NCBI RefSeq assembly: GCF_015234135.1
Contig: NZ_JADGIK010000002.1
Span: forward strand, 372,001-436,000
From: Faecalibacter rhinopitheci
Lineage (GTDB): Bacteria; Bacteroidota; Bacteroidia; Flavobacteriales; Weeksellaceae
Reading direction: 5' to 3'
Length of the DNA: 64,000 bases
The notes under the pieces were generated by a model. It saw only the letters and a program-made list of their open reading frames with translations. It was not told the origin of the DNA and searched no databases. The position numbers and the translations under genes are program-made. Within the stretch, counting starts at the first letter, position 1, and each line of letters starts with the position of its first letter. Of this stretch, positions 1 through 8,052 are shown one piece after another.

Positions 1-9
1 AAACTCACT

Positions 10-37
10 AAAGTCTTACTCACATGTAAGACTTTTT
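10..37 (+). terminator. Rho-independent terminator of an upstream gene outside the window
   Basis: A 10-bp stem (AAAGTCTTAC pairing with GTAAGACTTT) with loop TCACAT is followed by a T run. It would end a plus-strand gene lying left of the window. Confidence 0.6.
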
Positions 38-56
38 TATTTCTCATAATACTTCT

Positions 57-64
57 TACCTTTG
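57..64 (+). promoter_or_regulatory. Bacteroidota -7 box (TACCTTTG) for the GNAT gene
   Basis: The octamer fits TAnnTTTG, the -7 element known for the Bacteroidota primary sigma factor. It lies 22 nt before the ATG at 87. I do not see a clear -33 TTG at the expected spacing. Confidence 0.45.
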
Positions 65-86
65 TATCAAATACATTATTTATTAA

Positions 87-563
87 ATGAAGACTATTTG
101 TGAAACAAAATCACTTGTTTTAAGAGAATTTCTTGACATAGATGCTTACGATTTATTTATCTTAAATTCTGAAAAAGAAGTTATAAAAGCTGTAAACGAA
201 AAGCCTTATTTATCAGAAGACGAAGCTCTTTTTTTTATTGAAAAAATGATTGAACATTACCATGAATTTGGTTTTGGACTTTGGGGAGTTTATGAAAGAA
301 AAAGTGGACGTTTTGTTGGATGGGCTGGTATGCGCCAAACAAAATATGGTCCTGTTCTAAATATCCGATTCAAAAAGAAATTTTGGAATAAAGGATATGG
401 AACAGAAGCGTTGAATGCAGTTATAAACTATGCAGTAAACGACTTAAAGATGAAAAAAATTGCTGCTAAAGCAGTTCCTTCACAACCAGTAACTATAAAA
501 TTATTGGACAAAACTACTATGGTTAGATCGGAAGAAAATCCATTAATTTATCGATTACCTTAA
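87..563 (+). CDS. GNAT-family N-acetyltransferase
   Basis: A 158-residue single-domain protein of the Gcn5-related acetyltransferase superfamily, probably using acetyl-CoA to acetylate a small molecule or protein N-terminus; the substrate is unknown. The order is typical: an N-terminal strand (VLREF, 11-15), helices to about residue 60, the central beta hairpin (FVGWAGMR, 76-83), and the acetyl-CoA pyrophosphate loop WNKGYG at 100-105, matching the R/QxxGxG/A motif. The C-terminal motif B, usually with an Asn before the last helix, reads PSQPVTIKLL here, so that Asn is replaced. It is monocistronic, with a -7 box at 57-64, and its stop abuts the convergent DUF4136 gene. Confidence 0.85.
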   Translation: MKTICETKSLVLREFLDIDAYDLFILNSEKEVIKAVNEKPYLSEDEALFFIEKMIEHYHEFGFGLWGVYERKSGRFVGWAGMRQTKYGPVLNIRFKKKFWNKGYGTEALNAVINYAVNDLKMKKIAAKAVPSQPVTIKLLDKTTMVRSEENPLIYRLP

Positions 564-1088
564 TTATTTTTTAGGAGGGTAGTTTTTAAACAATTTAGAA
601 ACTCCTTTCTCTATGCTTTGTTGCTTCACATCTGCTGAAGCATTTAAAGGCATTTGTAGATTTAAAATCCCTTCCCAAATCAAGCTATTATTTTGGTACA
701 TTGTAACAACATATTCTTGATTAAGTTTTTTAGATGTAACAGGAATTCCGACAGATATTCCACCTCCCAAAACTTTCCCAATTCCTGTTCCTAACCCTAC
801 TCCTACAGAAGAATTTGTGTTAGACGAAACATATTCTCTTGGAGAAATGCGTAAATATATATCTGAAGATTCAGCATTACGAACACCTCTGAATTTAAGA
901 TTTTGCTGTATGGCATCAAATAATCTTTTTTGATCCAATTCATTTAAACCTGAAGAAACTGACTCATCAATTTGGTAAGTTCTAATCTGTGAAAAATCAA
1001 CATTACGGTCGTAATCAACATTTACTTTCTGTGTATTACAACTTATGCATGTTATTATCAATAAAGTAATAAAAGCTAACTTTTTCAT
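564..1088 (-). CDS. DUF4136 domain lipoprotein
   Basis: A 174-residue exported lipoprotein. The ATG at 1088 is preferred because it begins a clean signal peptide (MKKLAFITLLIITC) ending at a probable lipidated Cys17 (CISC) or Cys14; the longer reading overlaps the Nudix gene and adds residues that are not signal-like. The mature part resembles DUF4136: an early VDYDRNVDFSQIRTY segment and a Gly-rich stretch (VGVGLGTGIGKVLGGG) in the middle. DUF4136 proteins are envelope lipoproteins of unknown role, common in Bacteroidota. The start lies 8 nt downstream of the Nudix stop at 1096, so the two are likely cotranscribed. Confidence 0.8.
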   Translation of the reverse strand: MKKLAFITLLIITCISCNTQKVNVDYDRNVDFSQIRTYQIDESVSSGLNELDQKRLFDAIQQNLKFRGVRNAESSDIYLRISPREYVSSNTNSSVGVGLGTGIGKVLGGGISVGIPVTSKKLNQEYVVTMYQNNSLIWEGILNLQMPLNASADVKQQSIEKGVSKLFKNYPPKK

Positions 1089-1095
1089 ATGATTA

Positions 1096-1614
1096 TTAAT
1101 TATGGTTTTCCAAATAAAATGAAACTGCATTTCTTAGAGATTCAAATCCAATTTCCTCTAACTTAATTTCTGATAATTTAATCCATTTAACTTCTACAAT
1201 TTCCTCCAATTCTAATTTTAATTCAGCATTTTCTGGAAAATTTGATTCAAAGATTAAATCGCACGTTTTATAAGGAATAGTCTTATATTCATAGTCATTT
1301 GGTTGAGACATTAAATATTTAAATTCAGACACATTAAGTTCTAAATTTAACTCTTCCTTTAGTTCTCTTTGGCAAGTTTGCTCTGCGGTTTCATTCGGAT
1401 CCGTAAAACCGCCGGGCAAATCTAATTTACCTTTCTGTGGTTCTTTGTTTCTTACTGTAAAAAGAATTTCATCTTTTCTTCTTAGTATAACAGCGGTTGC
1501 AGTCGCTACATTCTGATAATAGACCATCTCACAGTCCTTGCAACTTAATTTTCTGAAATTAAATTCAATATTTTGTGAACTACAATTCGGACAATAATGA
1601 AATGATTTACTCAT
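1096..1614 (-). CDS. Nudix hydrolase with N-terminal zinc ribbon
   Basis: A 172-residue pyrophosphohydrolase. Residues 8-28 carry two CxxC pairs (C8/C11 and C25/C28), forming a small zinc ribbon like that of NADH pyrophosphatase-type Nudix proteins. The Nudix box is complete: G69, E75, R83-E84, and E87-E88 fit GX5EX7REUXEE exactly, so it should bind Mg2+ and cleave a nucleoside diphosphate linked to another moiety. The ribbon suggests NADH-type or ADP-sugar substrates, but substrate cannot be read from the sequence. It sits between xerD (11 nt) and the DUF4136 lipoprotein in one minus-strand run. Confidence 0.87.
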   Translation of the reverse strand: MSKSFHYCPNCSSQNIEFNFRKLSCKDCEMVYYQNVATATAVILRRKDEILFTVRNKEPQKGKLDLPGGFTDPNETAEQTCQRELKEELNLELNVSEFKYLMSQPNDYEYKTIPYKTCDLIFESNFPENAELKLELEEIVEVKWIKLSEIKLEEIGFESLRNAVSFYLENHN

Positions 1615-1625
1615 AAATGTAGGTA

Positions 1626-2516
1626 TTAATTTTTATTTCTTGGATGAAAATTTAATATAGCTTCTCTAATAAATTCCTGATCCACGTGTGTGTATATTTC
1701 TGTTGTCGTAATACTTTCATGACCAAGCATTAATTGAATTGCTCTTAGATCTGCTCCATTTTTTAATAAATGCGTAGCAAAAGAATGTCTAAATGTATGA
1801 GGAGATATCGTTTTCTTAACTCCACCTATTATAGATAATTCTTTTACAATTGTAAATATCATGACACGAGTTAAACTTTTTCCTCTTCTATTCAAAAATA
1901 AGAAATCCTCGTACCCTGTTTGTATTTTTTGATGCACTCGGATAGCATCCTTGTACAAGTTAATATATTTTATCGTATACTCACTAATTGGAACCAATCG
2001 TTGCTTATTTCCTTTCCCTATTACACGAAGAAAACCTTCATCAAAAAATAGATCTGAAATTTTAAGATTTATTAATTCCGAAACGCGCAATCCACATCCG
2101 TATAAAGTTTCTAAAATTGCTCGGTTTCTTTGTCCTTCTGGTTTAGACAAATCAATAACCTCTACCATTTGATCAATCTCTATTTCAGATAAAACATCTG
2201 GGAGTTTTAATCCAATCTTAGGCGTTTCTAGCATAGAAGCTGGGTTATCTTCCCTAAATTCTTCTAATTGTAAATAGCCAAAAAAACTTTTTAAACTAGA
2301 GATTAATCTCGCTTGTGATCTTACACTATATTCACATGATGCGTAAGTGTGTATAAAAGATAATATGTTTTCTTGTGTATATTCTAATGGTTGAATTTCT
2401 GAATAGGCAATTAATTTATTGATATCTCTTAGGTAATTTTCTATTGTATTATCTGAAACTCTTTTTTCTAATTTCAGATACATTTTATAATCGTACAATG
2501 CGTCTTTCCAAAGCAT
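1626..2516 (-). CDS. xerD: Site-specific tyrosine recombinase XerD
   Basis: A 296-residue tyrosine recombinase, the usual length for XerC/XerD. An N-terminal SAM-like core-binding domain (about 5-90) is followed by the catalytic domain. The full set of active residues is visible: R144 (CGLR), a Lys near 168-171 (GKGNKQR), H240-xx-R243 (HTFR), H266 (LGH) and nucleophile Y275 (TEIYTH). With FtsK (16120-18735) it would resolve chromosome dimers at dif. The housekeeping neighbours (S41 protease, Nudix) and absence of att-like repeats argue against an integrase of a mobile element. It starts 1 nt after the S41 protease stop at 2518, so it is probably translated from the same message. Confidence 0.93.
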   Translation of the reverse strand: MLWKDALYDYKMYLKLEKRVSDNTIENYLRDINKLIAYSEIQPLEYTQENILSFIHTYASCEYSVRSQARLISSLKSFFGYLQLEEFREDNPASMLETPKIGLKLPDVLSEIEIDQMVEVIDLSKPEGQRNRAILETLYGCGLRVSELINLKISDLFFDEGFLRVIGKGNKQRLVPISEYTIKYINLYKDAIRVHQKIQTGYEDFLFLNRRGKSLTRVMIFTIVKELSIIGGVKKTISPHTFRHSFATHLLKNGADLRAIQLMLGHESITTTEIYTHVDQEFIREAILNFHPRNKN

Positions 2517-2517
2517 G

Positions 2518-4101
2518 CTATGATTTTGTATTTTCTAATTCTAAAATCTTTTTTATCATTTCGTCTTCTTTACTCCATATCTCCAAATAAGCACGATTTC
2601 CGAATAGTTCGTTTGCTAAAATAGCTTTAATATATGTATCAATTGTATTACTTAATGCCGGATTAAACTCTTTTGAAGGAACACCTATCATATTTAAAAA
2701 ATCATTCCTTAAAATTCCTGCTCCAAAGTAATTAATGTATCTTTTTTCATTTTCTAATAAGAACAAAGAATGAAATTGATCTGCTTTTTTAAATATAAAT
2801 TCTTGGTATAATTTTGCATCATTATTATAAACTAACCAATTTGATACTGAAGAAACATCTAATGGTACAAACTCATCAGGAATAATTCCGCCTCCTCCAT
2901 ATACAATTTTTCCGGAAGGAGCTTTAAATCTTAATTCCTCATTTACTTTAATTGAGTCTTTATTATAGAGTTCTCCATTTTTTAGGCGTTGATAAATATC
3001 ATCTCCATATGCTTGTTTTCCTTTATCATATGGCCTTTGTATTGATCTACCAGATGGAGTAAAATAATTAGCTACTGTAAGTCGTACACGTGTATCATCT
3101 CCTAAGTTTATTTCACGTTGTACAAGTCCTTTTCCATAGGATCTACGCCCTACAATTGTTCCTCTCCCATAATCTTGTAATGCTCCTGCGACAATTTCAC
3201 TTGATGAAGCTGAACTTTCGTCTATTAAAACATAAACTTTTCCATGCTCAAAAAGCCCATAGTTTGTAGCGTAAATATATTTTTTAGCTTTAGACTTATC
3301 TTGTGTATACACAATCAGTTCGTCTTTGGTTAAGAATTCGTCCGCAATTTCTTCTGCGACCCTCATTACTCCCCCTGGATTCCCCCTTAAATCGAAAACC
3401 AATGTTTTCATTCCTTGATCTAGTAATTCTTTTAGTGCTGAATGAACTTCAATTGCAGATTTATCACCAAAGCGTGTCAATTTTATATACCCAATTTCTT
3501 CATTAATCATATGTTTACCTGTCACCGTAGGAACTGGAACCATACTTCTTTTTAACTTGATAGATAAAGGTTGTTTATTTCTAATTATTTTTATATCAAC
3601 GCTGGACTGATTTTTTCCTTTTAATAATGCAGTAAATTGTTTTAAATTCTCAGCAAATACAGGTTTATTGGCTATTTCGATAATTCGATCCCCAAATTTT
3701 AATTTTTCATAGTTTGGCGAGCCTGGCAACATTTGGCTAACTACTGCTGTATCATTTATTACTCTATATTGTAATCCAACTCCCGCATATTCTCCACTAA
3801 GCTCTTCATTTGCTTTTTTTATCATATCCTTGTTAAGATATGTGCTATGCGGATCAAGTTTGCCAATCATAAAATTAATTGCCTCATCCACTAAGTTATC
3901 AGAATTTACATCATTTACATATTGATTGTCTATAAGTGAAACTAATCTTCTTATTTTCTGCTCATTACTACTATATTGTAAACCAACAATATCATCATTT
4001 TCATCAAATGCAAAATCGTATTTCTTACCTACAAGAAAACCAACCAAGAATAAAATTAAGGCTAATAAAAATATATTTAATATTTTAAAAAAAATCTTCA
4101 T
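2518..4101 (-). CDS. C-terminal processing peptidase, S41 family (CtpA/Prc type)
   Basis: A 527-residue periplasmic serine protease anchored by one N-terminal membrane segment (residues 8-25). After a helical region comes a PDZ domain (about 100-185, with GVGLQYRV and the FGDRIIEIANKPV ligand loop), then the S41 catalytic domain. The nucleophile lies in SSASSSE (296-302) and the general-base Lys is K324 in SYGKG; a DLRGNPGG motif at 237-244 is family-typical. Such tail-specific proteases trim or degrade envelope proteins recognised by their C-termini. Its start overlaps the dCMP deaminase stop by 1 nt (4101), so translation is coupled. Confidence 0.92.
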   Translation of the reverse strand: MKIFFKILNIFLLALILFLVGFLVGKKYDFAFDENDDIVGLQYSSNEQKIRRLVSLIDNQYVNDVNSDNLVDEAINFMIGKLDPHSTYLNKDMIKKANEELSGEYAGVGLQYRVINDTAVVSQMLPGSPNYEKLKFGDRIIEIANKPVFAENLKQFTALLKGKNQSSVDIKIIRNKQPLSIKLKRSMVPVPTVTGKHMINEEIGYIKLTRFGDKSAIEVHSALKELLDQGMKTLVFDLRGNPGGVMRVAEEIADEFLTKDELIVYTQDKSKAKKYIYATNYGLFEHGKVYVLIDESSASSSEIVAGALQDYGRGTIVGRRSYGKGLVQREINLGDDTRVRLTVANYFTPSGRSIQRPYDKGKQAYGDDIYQRLKNGELYNKDSIKVNEELRFKAPSGKIVYGGGGIIPDEFVPLDVSSVSNWLVYNNDAKLYQEFIFKKADQFHSLFLLENEKRYINYFGAGILRNDFLNMIGVPSKEFNPALSNTIDTYIKAILANELFGNRAYLEIWSKEDEMIKKILELENTKS

Positions 4102-4547
4102 TAAGAATTAAGTTCTTCTTCAGGAAGGTGTATAATTTCAATTCCTGCTTTATTTAAAAAATCTAAGCCCGAATTATCTTTGTATTTCTCCATATAAACG
4201 ATACGTTCTATACCTGCTTGCAGGATTAATTTACTACATTCTTTGCAAGGAGACATTGTAATATATAAAGTTGCACCTTTTGTAGATTGTGTAGAGGCGG
4301 CACATTTTAATATTGCATTTGCCTCCGCATGTAATACATACCATTCCGTATCACCTTTATTATCTTCACAACAATTTTCGAAACCACTTGGTGTTCCATT
4401 ATAGCCATCAGATATTATCATACGATCTTTAACAATAATAGCTCCAACTTGTTTTCTCTTACAATACGAAAGTTTAGCCCATTCTAAGGCCATTCGTAGA
4501 TATGCTTTATCGTATTTATTTTGTTTAGAAAAATTAATTTCCATCAT
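4101..4547 (-). CDS. dCMP deaminase family protein
   Basis: A 148-residue zinc-dependent cytidine/deoxycytidylate deaminase. Zinc ligands and proton shuttle are visible as H73-A-E75 and P100-C101-xx-C104. The length and the TEWYVLHAEANAI context match dCMP deaminases/ComEB proteins, which convert dCMP to dUMP, the substrate of ThyA (42869-43663 in this window). The start could be either of two adjacent ATG codons. It lies 4 nt downstream of the SpecificRecomb gene and overlaps the S41 protease start by 1 nt, so these genes form one translationally tight minus-strand operon. It should be allosterically controlled by dCTP/dTTP in true dCMP deaminases; that cannot be seen here. Confidence 0.88.
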   Translation of the reverse strand: MMEINFSKQNKYDKAYLRMALEWAKLSYCKRKQVGAIIVKDRMIISDGYNGTPSGFENCCEDNKGDTEWYVLHAEANAILKCAASTQSTKGATLYITMSPCKECSKLILQAGIERIVYMEKYKDNSGLDFLNKAGIEIIHLPEEELNS

Positions 4548-4551
4548 AATA

Positions 4552-6516
4552 TTATGCTTCTTCTTTTGATTTAGTCCACAAAGGTGGGATAAAAAATGGT
4601 AATGGATTACGGAAAAATGCCTTGATGATATTTATTATCATAGGAAACATTTTATATGTAGGGATATTATTAGATCTAAATGCTAAGATTAATGATAAAG
4701 TAAAACTTACTATAAAATTACATAATCCTACCAAGAATACAGAAATAAATCCAATTATAATAGCGCCTTTATCATCAAAATGATAATCCATTCCTGCTAT
4801 TCCTATAGCAAAATTACCAGCGACAAAAGTAATGTGACGAATATCGAAAGGCATTCCTAAAATTTCTCCAATTAGGAAAGCAAATCCCATTAAAAATCCA
4901 AAAACAATATTACCTATAACTCCTCCGTTGTTACGCTCTACCCAATTGGCTATTTTTCTTCTTTTTACTTGTCCAAAAAATTTAGAAAGAATTGGATGAT
5001 GGTATACTCTTTCTGGAATATTATAAAAACGCTGATTGTTAATTGTAATACCAGATACTAAACCTGATATAAATAAAAATACTCCTGCAATTGCACCAAA
5101 GTAGAATATTTGTGTATCCATGGTTACAACTTCTTCCCAATAATGATAAGCTTTGGAATATTTTATAACTTCTTGCCCAAGTACTTTATCTATAAAAAGA
5201 AAAATTAACATCGCTACTGAAAAACCTGCAATTACGTTTCCTAAAAATGCTATTAACTGACTTCTGCACAACTGAGCAAATAAAGTCGTAAAGTCTTTTA
5301 CATTCAGGTCAGTTCCTGATTTTGGTACAAGAGCCCTTGCAATACGAGCAGCAGTCATCGAAGGCTGTTTAGTAGCTAAAGTCCAATGTAGCAAATATAT
5401 TGTAGTAAATCCTATGGCATAATTTATACTAAAAGTAAATCCTTTAAAGAAAAGTGAACTATCTGGAATATTACCTAACCATGTTTTTATAAAACATAAA
5501 AAAGCAACTATAAAACCACCTCCACATGCAGTCCAAAACATACGAATATATTCTTTGGCCGTTGTAGTTATATATTTTTCTCCGGTTTTACCATTATGGT
5601 AAGTAACTAAAAAAGTAATTAAATATAAAGTAGAACTTAATTGATTACTCATCCAATTTTTAGGTGAATAAAATTCAGTCCAAGATTTTGTAGCACTTAC
5701 ATAAAACCCTATTAATCCGTTGTGCTTTAAATCATTAAAACTATTCATCACTACTTGCAATCTACTAAGCTGTTGCTGTAAACGGTTGATCTTAGCTGCT
5801 ACATCTAGCGAAATTCCTTTATAATCTTTTTGAGTTAAAATATCATCTAATAATTTTCTACAATTTGCAATACTCTCTTTTATTTCTAAGTTATCAAACG
5901 GAAGATCTGGTTTATCAACAATCTTATTTATTTGTAATGATAATTTTGAAAATGGATTACTTAAATAATTTACTTCTGAACTATAACGCATCATTTCTTT
6001 ACCTGAAAAACCACCTGTAATACGATCTGTTAAAATCACCAATGCTTGTAATAAAGAATGTTTAACGTAAGACGTTTTATGCTTAGAATAGCTTTCGGGC
6101 ATAGTTAGAGTTAACACTCGAAAAAACTTTTCCCAACGATCTCTTGGTATAATGCGAATTACTTCAAATCTTTTATGATCATAAAAGATTTCATTCACAA
6201 GCGAAGTTAATTCATTATTATCCTCAATTTCAGGAAGGATTAAATCTCCAATTCGTTTTCTGAATATTGAAATTAAACCGTCTTCCACATGAATTCCTGA
6301 ATCAACTAAGTATCCAATAAAATTTAAATTAGCAAAAATATTACCTAACTGTAGGATTAAAAATTGACGCTTTTCTTCATCATTTTCTATAATTTCTGTT
6401 AACTCATCAATAAATGTTATTGGATCAGGATATTCCTTTTTTACTTTATTCAATAACTCTACTAAATAATTTTTTTCAAAATCATTTGAAGGTTCAAAAA
6501 GTGAGTTTAATGACAT
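4552..6516 (-). CDS. SpecificRecomb-family membrane protein (labelled 'site-specific recombinase')
   Basis: A 654-residue protein resembling PF10136, which databases call site-specific recombinase after the gonococcal Gcr protein. The first 270 or so residues are soluble and helical; the second half contains about six to eight hydrophobic segments (for example near 325-345, 365-380, 430-450, 475-495, 540-560 and 590-620). I see no tyrosine- or serine-recombinase catalytic signature, so the recombinase name is poorly supported; an inner-membrane protein of unknown role fits better. It heads the operon with dCMP deaminase, S41 protease and xerD, and has its own -7 box at 6540-6547. Confidence 0.75.
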   Translation of the reverse strand: MSLNSLFEPSNDFEKNYLVELLNKVKKEYPDPITFIDELTEIIENDEEKRQFLILQLGNIFANLNFIGYLVDSGIHVEDGLISIFRKRIGDLILPEIEDNNELTSLVNEIFYDHKRFEVIRIIPRDRWEKFFRVLTLTMPESYSKHKTSYVKHSLLQALVILTDRITGGFSGKEMMRYSSEVNYLSNPFSKLSLQINKIVDKPDLPFDNLEIKESIANCRKLLDDILTQKDYKGISLDVAAKINRLQQQLSRLQVVMNSFNDLKHNGLIGFYVSATKSWTEFYSPKNWMSNQLSSTLYLITFLVTYHNGKTGEKYITTTAKEYIRMFWTACGGGFIVAFLCFIKTWLGNIPDSSLFFKGFTFSINYAIGFTTIYLLHWTLATKQPSMTAARIARALVPKSGTDLNVKDFTTLFAQLCRSQLIAFLGNVIAGFSVAMLIFLFIDKVLGQEVIKYSKAYHYWEEVVTMDTQIFYFGAIAGVFLFISGLVSGITINNQRFYNIPERVYHHPILSKFFGQVKRRKIANWVERNNGGVIGNIVFGFLMGFAFLIGEILGMPFDIRHITFVAGNFAIGIAGMDYHFDDKGAIIIGFISVFLVGLCNFIVSFTLSLILAFRSNNIPTYKMFPMIINIIKAFFRNPLPFFIPPLWTKSKEEA

Positions 6517-6539
6517 AAAAATCTATTTATAGATTGAAA

Positions 6540-6547
6540 CAAAAATA
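6540..6547 (-). promoter_or_regulatory. -7 box (TATTTTTG) for the SpecificRecomb-dCMP deaminase-S41-xerD operon
   Basis: On the minus strand the octamer reads TATTTTTG and ends 23 nt before the ATG at 6516, giving a short leader. No obvious -33 element. Confidence 0.45.
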
Positions 6548-6575
6548 CTCATTCTAAATGATTTTAGAATTGGTT

Positions 6576-7244
6576 TTAGAATTTAAAAACTTTCTTTTCA
6601 ATTTGAGGGTTTATTTGAATTGAATTAAATTTAATAATGTATTCTCCACCTTCGTTTGGTTTTCCAATTATTTTTGTCGCAAAACTTAATCCATTAAAAT
6701 TTTTATAATCTGAGTAGTATAATACTTCATCTTTATTTTGTTCAAAAACTAATTGGTATGTTTTTTCATCAAAACAGTAAGATGATTTATTTATATTTTT
6801 TGTAAGTTCTATTTTATAACATTTTTTATTTTTATCATAAGTCTCCTTTCCTACTAATTTTACATTAAATCCTTTTTGTTTATATTTCAATAAATCTGAA
6901 TCAAATGCATCTGGTGTATAATTAGGAATGATTACATTTTTCTTTTGTATCTCACTATATGTCCACCCATTTTTCCCGTCATATCCTTCATTTAATACTT
7001 CTTTACCATCTATAACAAATGAAACTTTTTTATGATAAGGTCTTTGATGTTTTATAACAATAGGGTAAGAATAGTCCAAATTTAGATGTGCTTCCCCCTT
7101 TAGAATTATACTGTTTAAACTATTCCATGCTTTTTCACCTCCAGAAATATTTAAATTATTTAAAATTATTTCTTCTGCTGTTTGTGCATATGAAAAAATG
7201 GAAAAAAATAACGCTATAGTAGATGCTAGTTTAGCTTTTAACAT
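6576..7244 (-). CDS. Secreted LolA-like / outer-membrane lipoprotein-sorting-type protein
   Basis: A 222-residue exported protein with a signal peptide (MLKAKLASTIALFFSIFSYAQ, cleavage after SYA). The mature part is a run of alternating strands with motifs such as SIILKGEA, YDGKNGWTY and CYKIELTK, reminiscent of the LolA/LppX half-barrel fold that binds lipid or lipoprotein acyl chains. Two Cys near 142 and 156 could form a disulfide. It is not the canonical LolA, for which 18753-19385 is a better candidate. The 59-nt gap to the next gene and no close partner leave its function open; the call is by fold pattern only. Confidence 0.6.
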   Translation of the reverse strand: MLKAKLASTIALFFSIFSYAQTAEEIILNNLNISGGEKAWNSLNSIILKGEAHLNLDYSYPIVIKHQRPYHKKVSFVIDGKEVLNEGYDGKNGWTYSEIQKKNVIIPNYTPDAFDSDLLKYKQKGFNVKLVGKETYDKNKKCYKIELTKNINKSSYCFDEKTYQLVFEQNKDEVLYYSDYKNFNGLSFATKIIGKPNEGGEYIIKFNSIQINPQIEKKVFKF

Positions 7245-7291
7245 ATATAAAAATTGTAGTTAATTTGAGTTTGAACGATGAATATACAAAC

Positions 7292-7320
7292 AAAAAAAGG
7301 AGATTTAAAAAAATCTCCTC
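7292..7320 (-). terminator. Terminator of the HNH/HTH gene
   Basis: An 8-bp stem (GGAGATTT with AAATCTCC, loop AAAA) 22 nt past the stop, followed on the minus strand by seven T. Confidence 0.7.
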
Positions 7321-7342
7321 AAAAATGATTACTCTATTTTAT

Positions 7343-7888
7343 TTACTTTACTTCGATATGAGACCAGTTTTCTCCTCTTAAAATTCGATAAACTTGTCCT
7401 TGTGAAATATTAAATTGTTTAGCCAAAGCAGCAATTTTAGTTTTGCGATTTGGATCCATCAATTTCTTTTTTAAACGTACAACTTGATTCTCCGTTAACT
7501 TACTATTCGGAATACTATCTAGACGTGAGCGACCTTTCATCATTCTAAATAAATCTTTGTTGTGTTCTTTCCACTCTTCTAACGTAGCCCACTGCAAATT
7601 TTCAATGCTATTGTTTAATTTTTCATGGTCTATATGAATAACATATTCTTTGTTATCAATGTTAGGTAAAAATGTTTCTGCAACCATTTTATGTACATAT
7701 TTAGCTGTACGTTTTCCATCTGCCTTGGTTACCCATATTGCACGGTAACCGTTATTAATTGCACCCTCTAAAATCTTGTATTTATCTTGTCCTGTGTAAA
7801 GTTTTTTAACTAAACCAGTTTTAGACACTAAGAATGATCTTTTATCAATCAACCCTTCTGACACATACTCTTTCCATGAATCACTCAT
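7343..7888 (-). CDS. HNH_3-type endonuclease-like protein with C-terminal HTH
   Basis: A 181-residue protein from the ATG at 7888; the upstream in-frame TTG is not needed. Residues 15-60 look like a NUMOD4-type strand region (FLVSKTGLVKKL). Then comes an HNH_3 core: H66 in YVHKMVAETF, the catalytic-position H85 in VIHIDH, and N92/N93 and N97 in LNNSIENLQW, all retained. The C-terminus (150-175, KIAALAKQFNISQGQVYRIL) is a helix-turn-helix like that of NUMOD1/resolvase tails. The domain order is that of phage and homing endonucleases, but there is no intron, phage gene or repeat here. It could be an active free-standing nuclease or a domesticated DNA-binding regulator. It is monocistronic, with its own promoter and terminator. 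Confidence 0.75.
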   Translation of the reverse strand: MSDSWKEYVSEGLIDKRSFLVSKTGLVKKLYTGQDKYKILEGAINNGYRAIWVTKADGKRTAKYVHKMVAETFLPNIDNKEYVIHIDHEKLNNSIENLQWATLEEWKEHNKDLFRMMKGRSRLDSIPNSKLTENQVVRLKKKLMDPNRKTKIAALAKQFNISQGQVYRILRGENWSHIEVK

Positions 7889-8005
7889 AATCAATAATTT
7901 AACTTACTATATATAAAAACAACAATATTCGTACCGAAAAGCACAATAATATATCATGCGATAATAAAATTTAATTTTTTTTAGTAAATTTAGTTGATTG
8001 GGATA

Positions 8006-8013
8006 CAAAGGTA
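8006..8013 (-). promoter_or_regulatory. -7 box (TACCTTTG) for the HNH/HTH gene
   Basis: Reads TACCTTTG on the minus strand, about 118 nt upstream of the ATG at 7888, implying a leader of about 110 nt. A 16-bp palindrome lies 20-35 nt further upstream (8033-8048). Confidence 0.45.
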
Positions 8014-8032
8014 AGTAATCATTTTAGATATA

Positions 8033-8048
8033 TTGTTAATATTAACAA
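8033..8048. repeat. Perfect 16-bp palindrome TTGTTAATATTAACAA
   Basis: Perfect dyad between the kdsB stop (8053) and the -7 box of the HNH/HTH gene. Too A/T-rich and without a flanking T run to be a good terminator; its position just upstream of a promoter is that of an operator. AT-rich chance palindromes are possible. Confidence 0.4.
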
Positions 8049-8052
8049 AATC

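Noticed and set aside
1626-2516. XerD as integrase of a mobile element
   Set aside because: Housekeeping neighbours on both sides, standard XerD length and no flanking att repeats or mobility genes.
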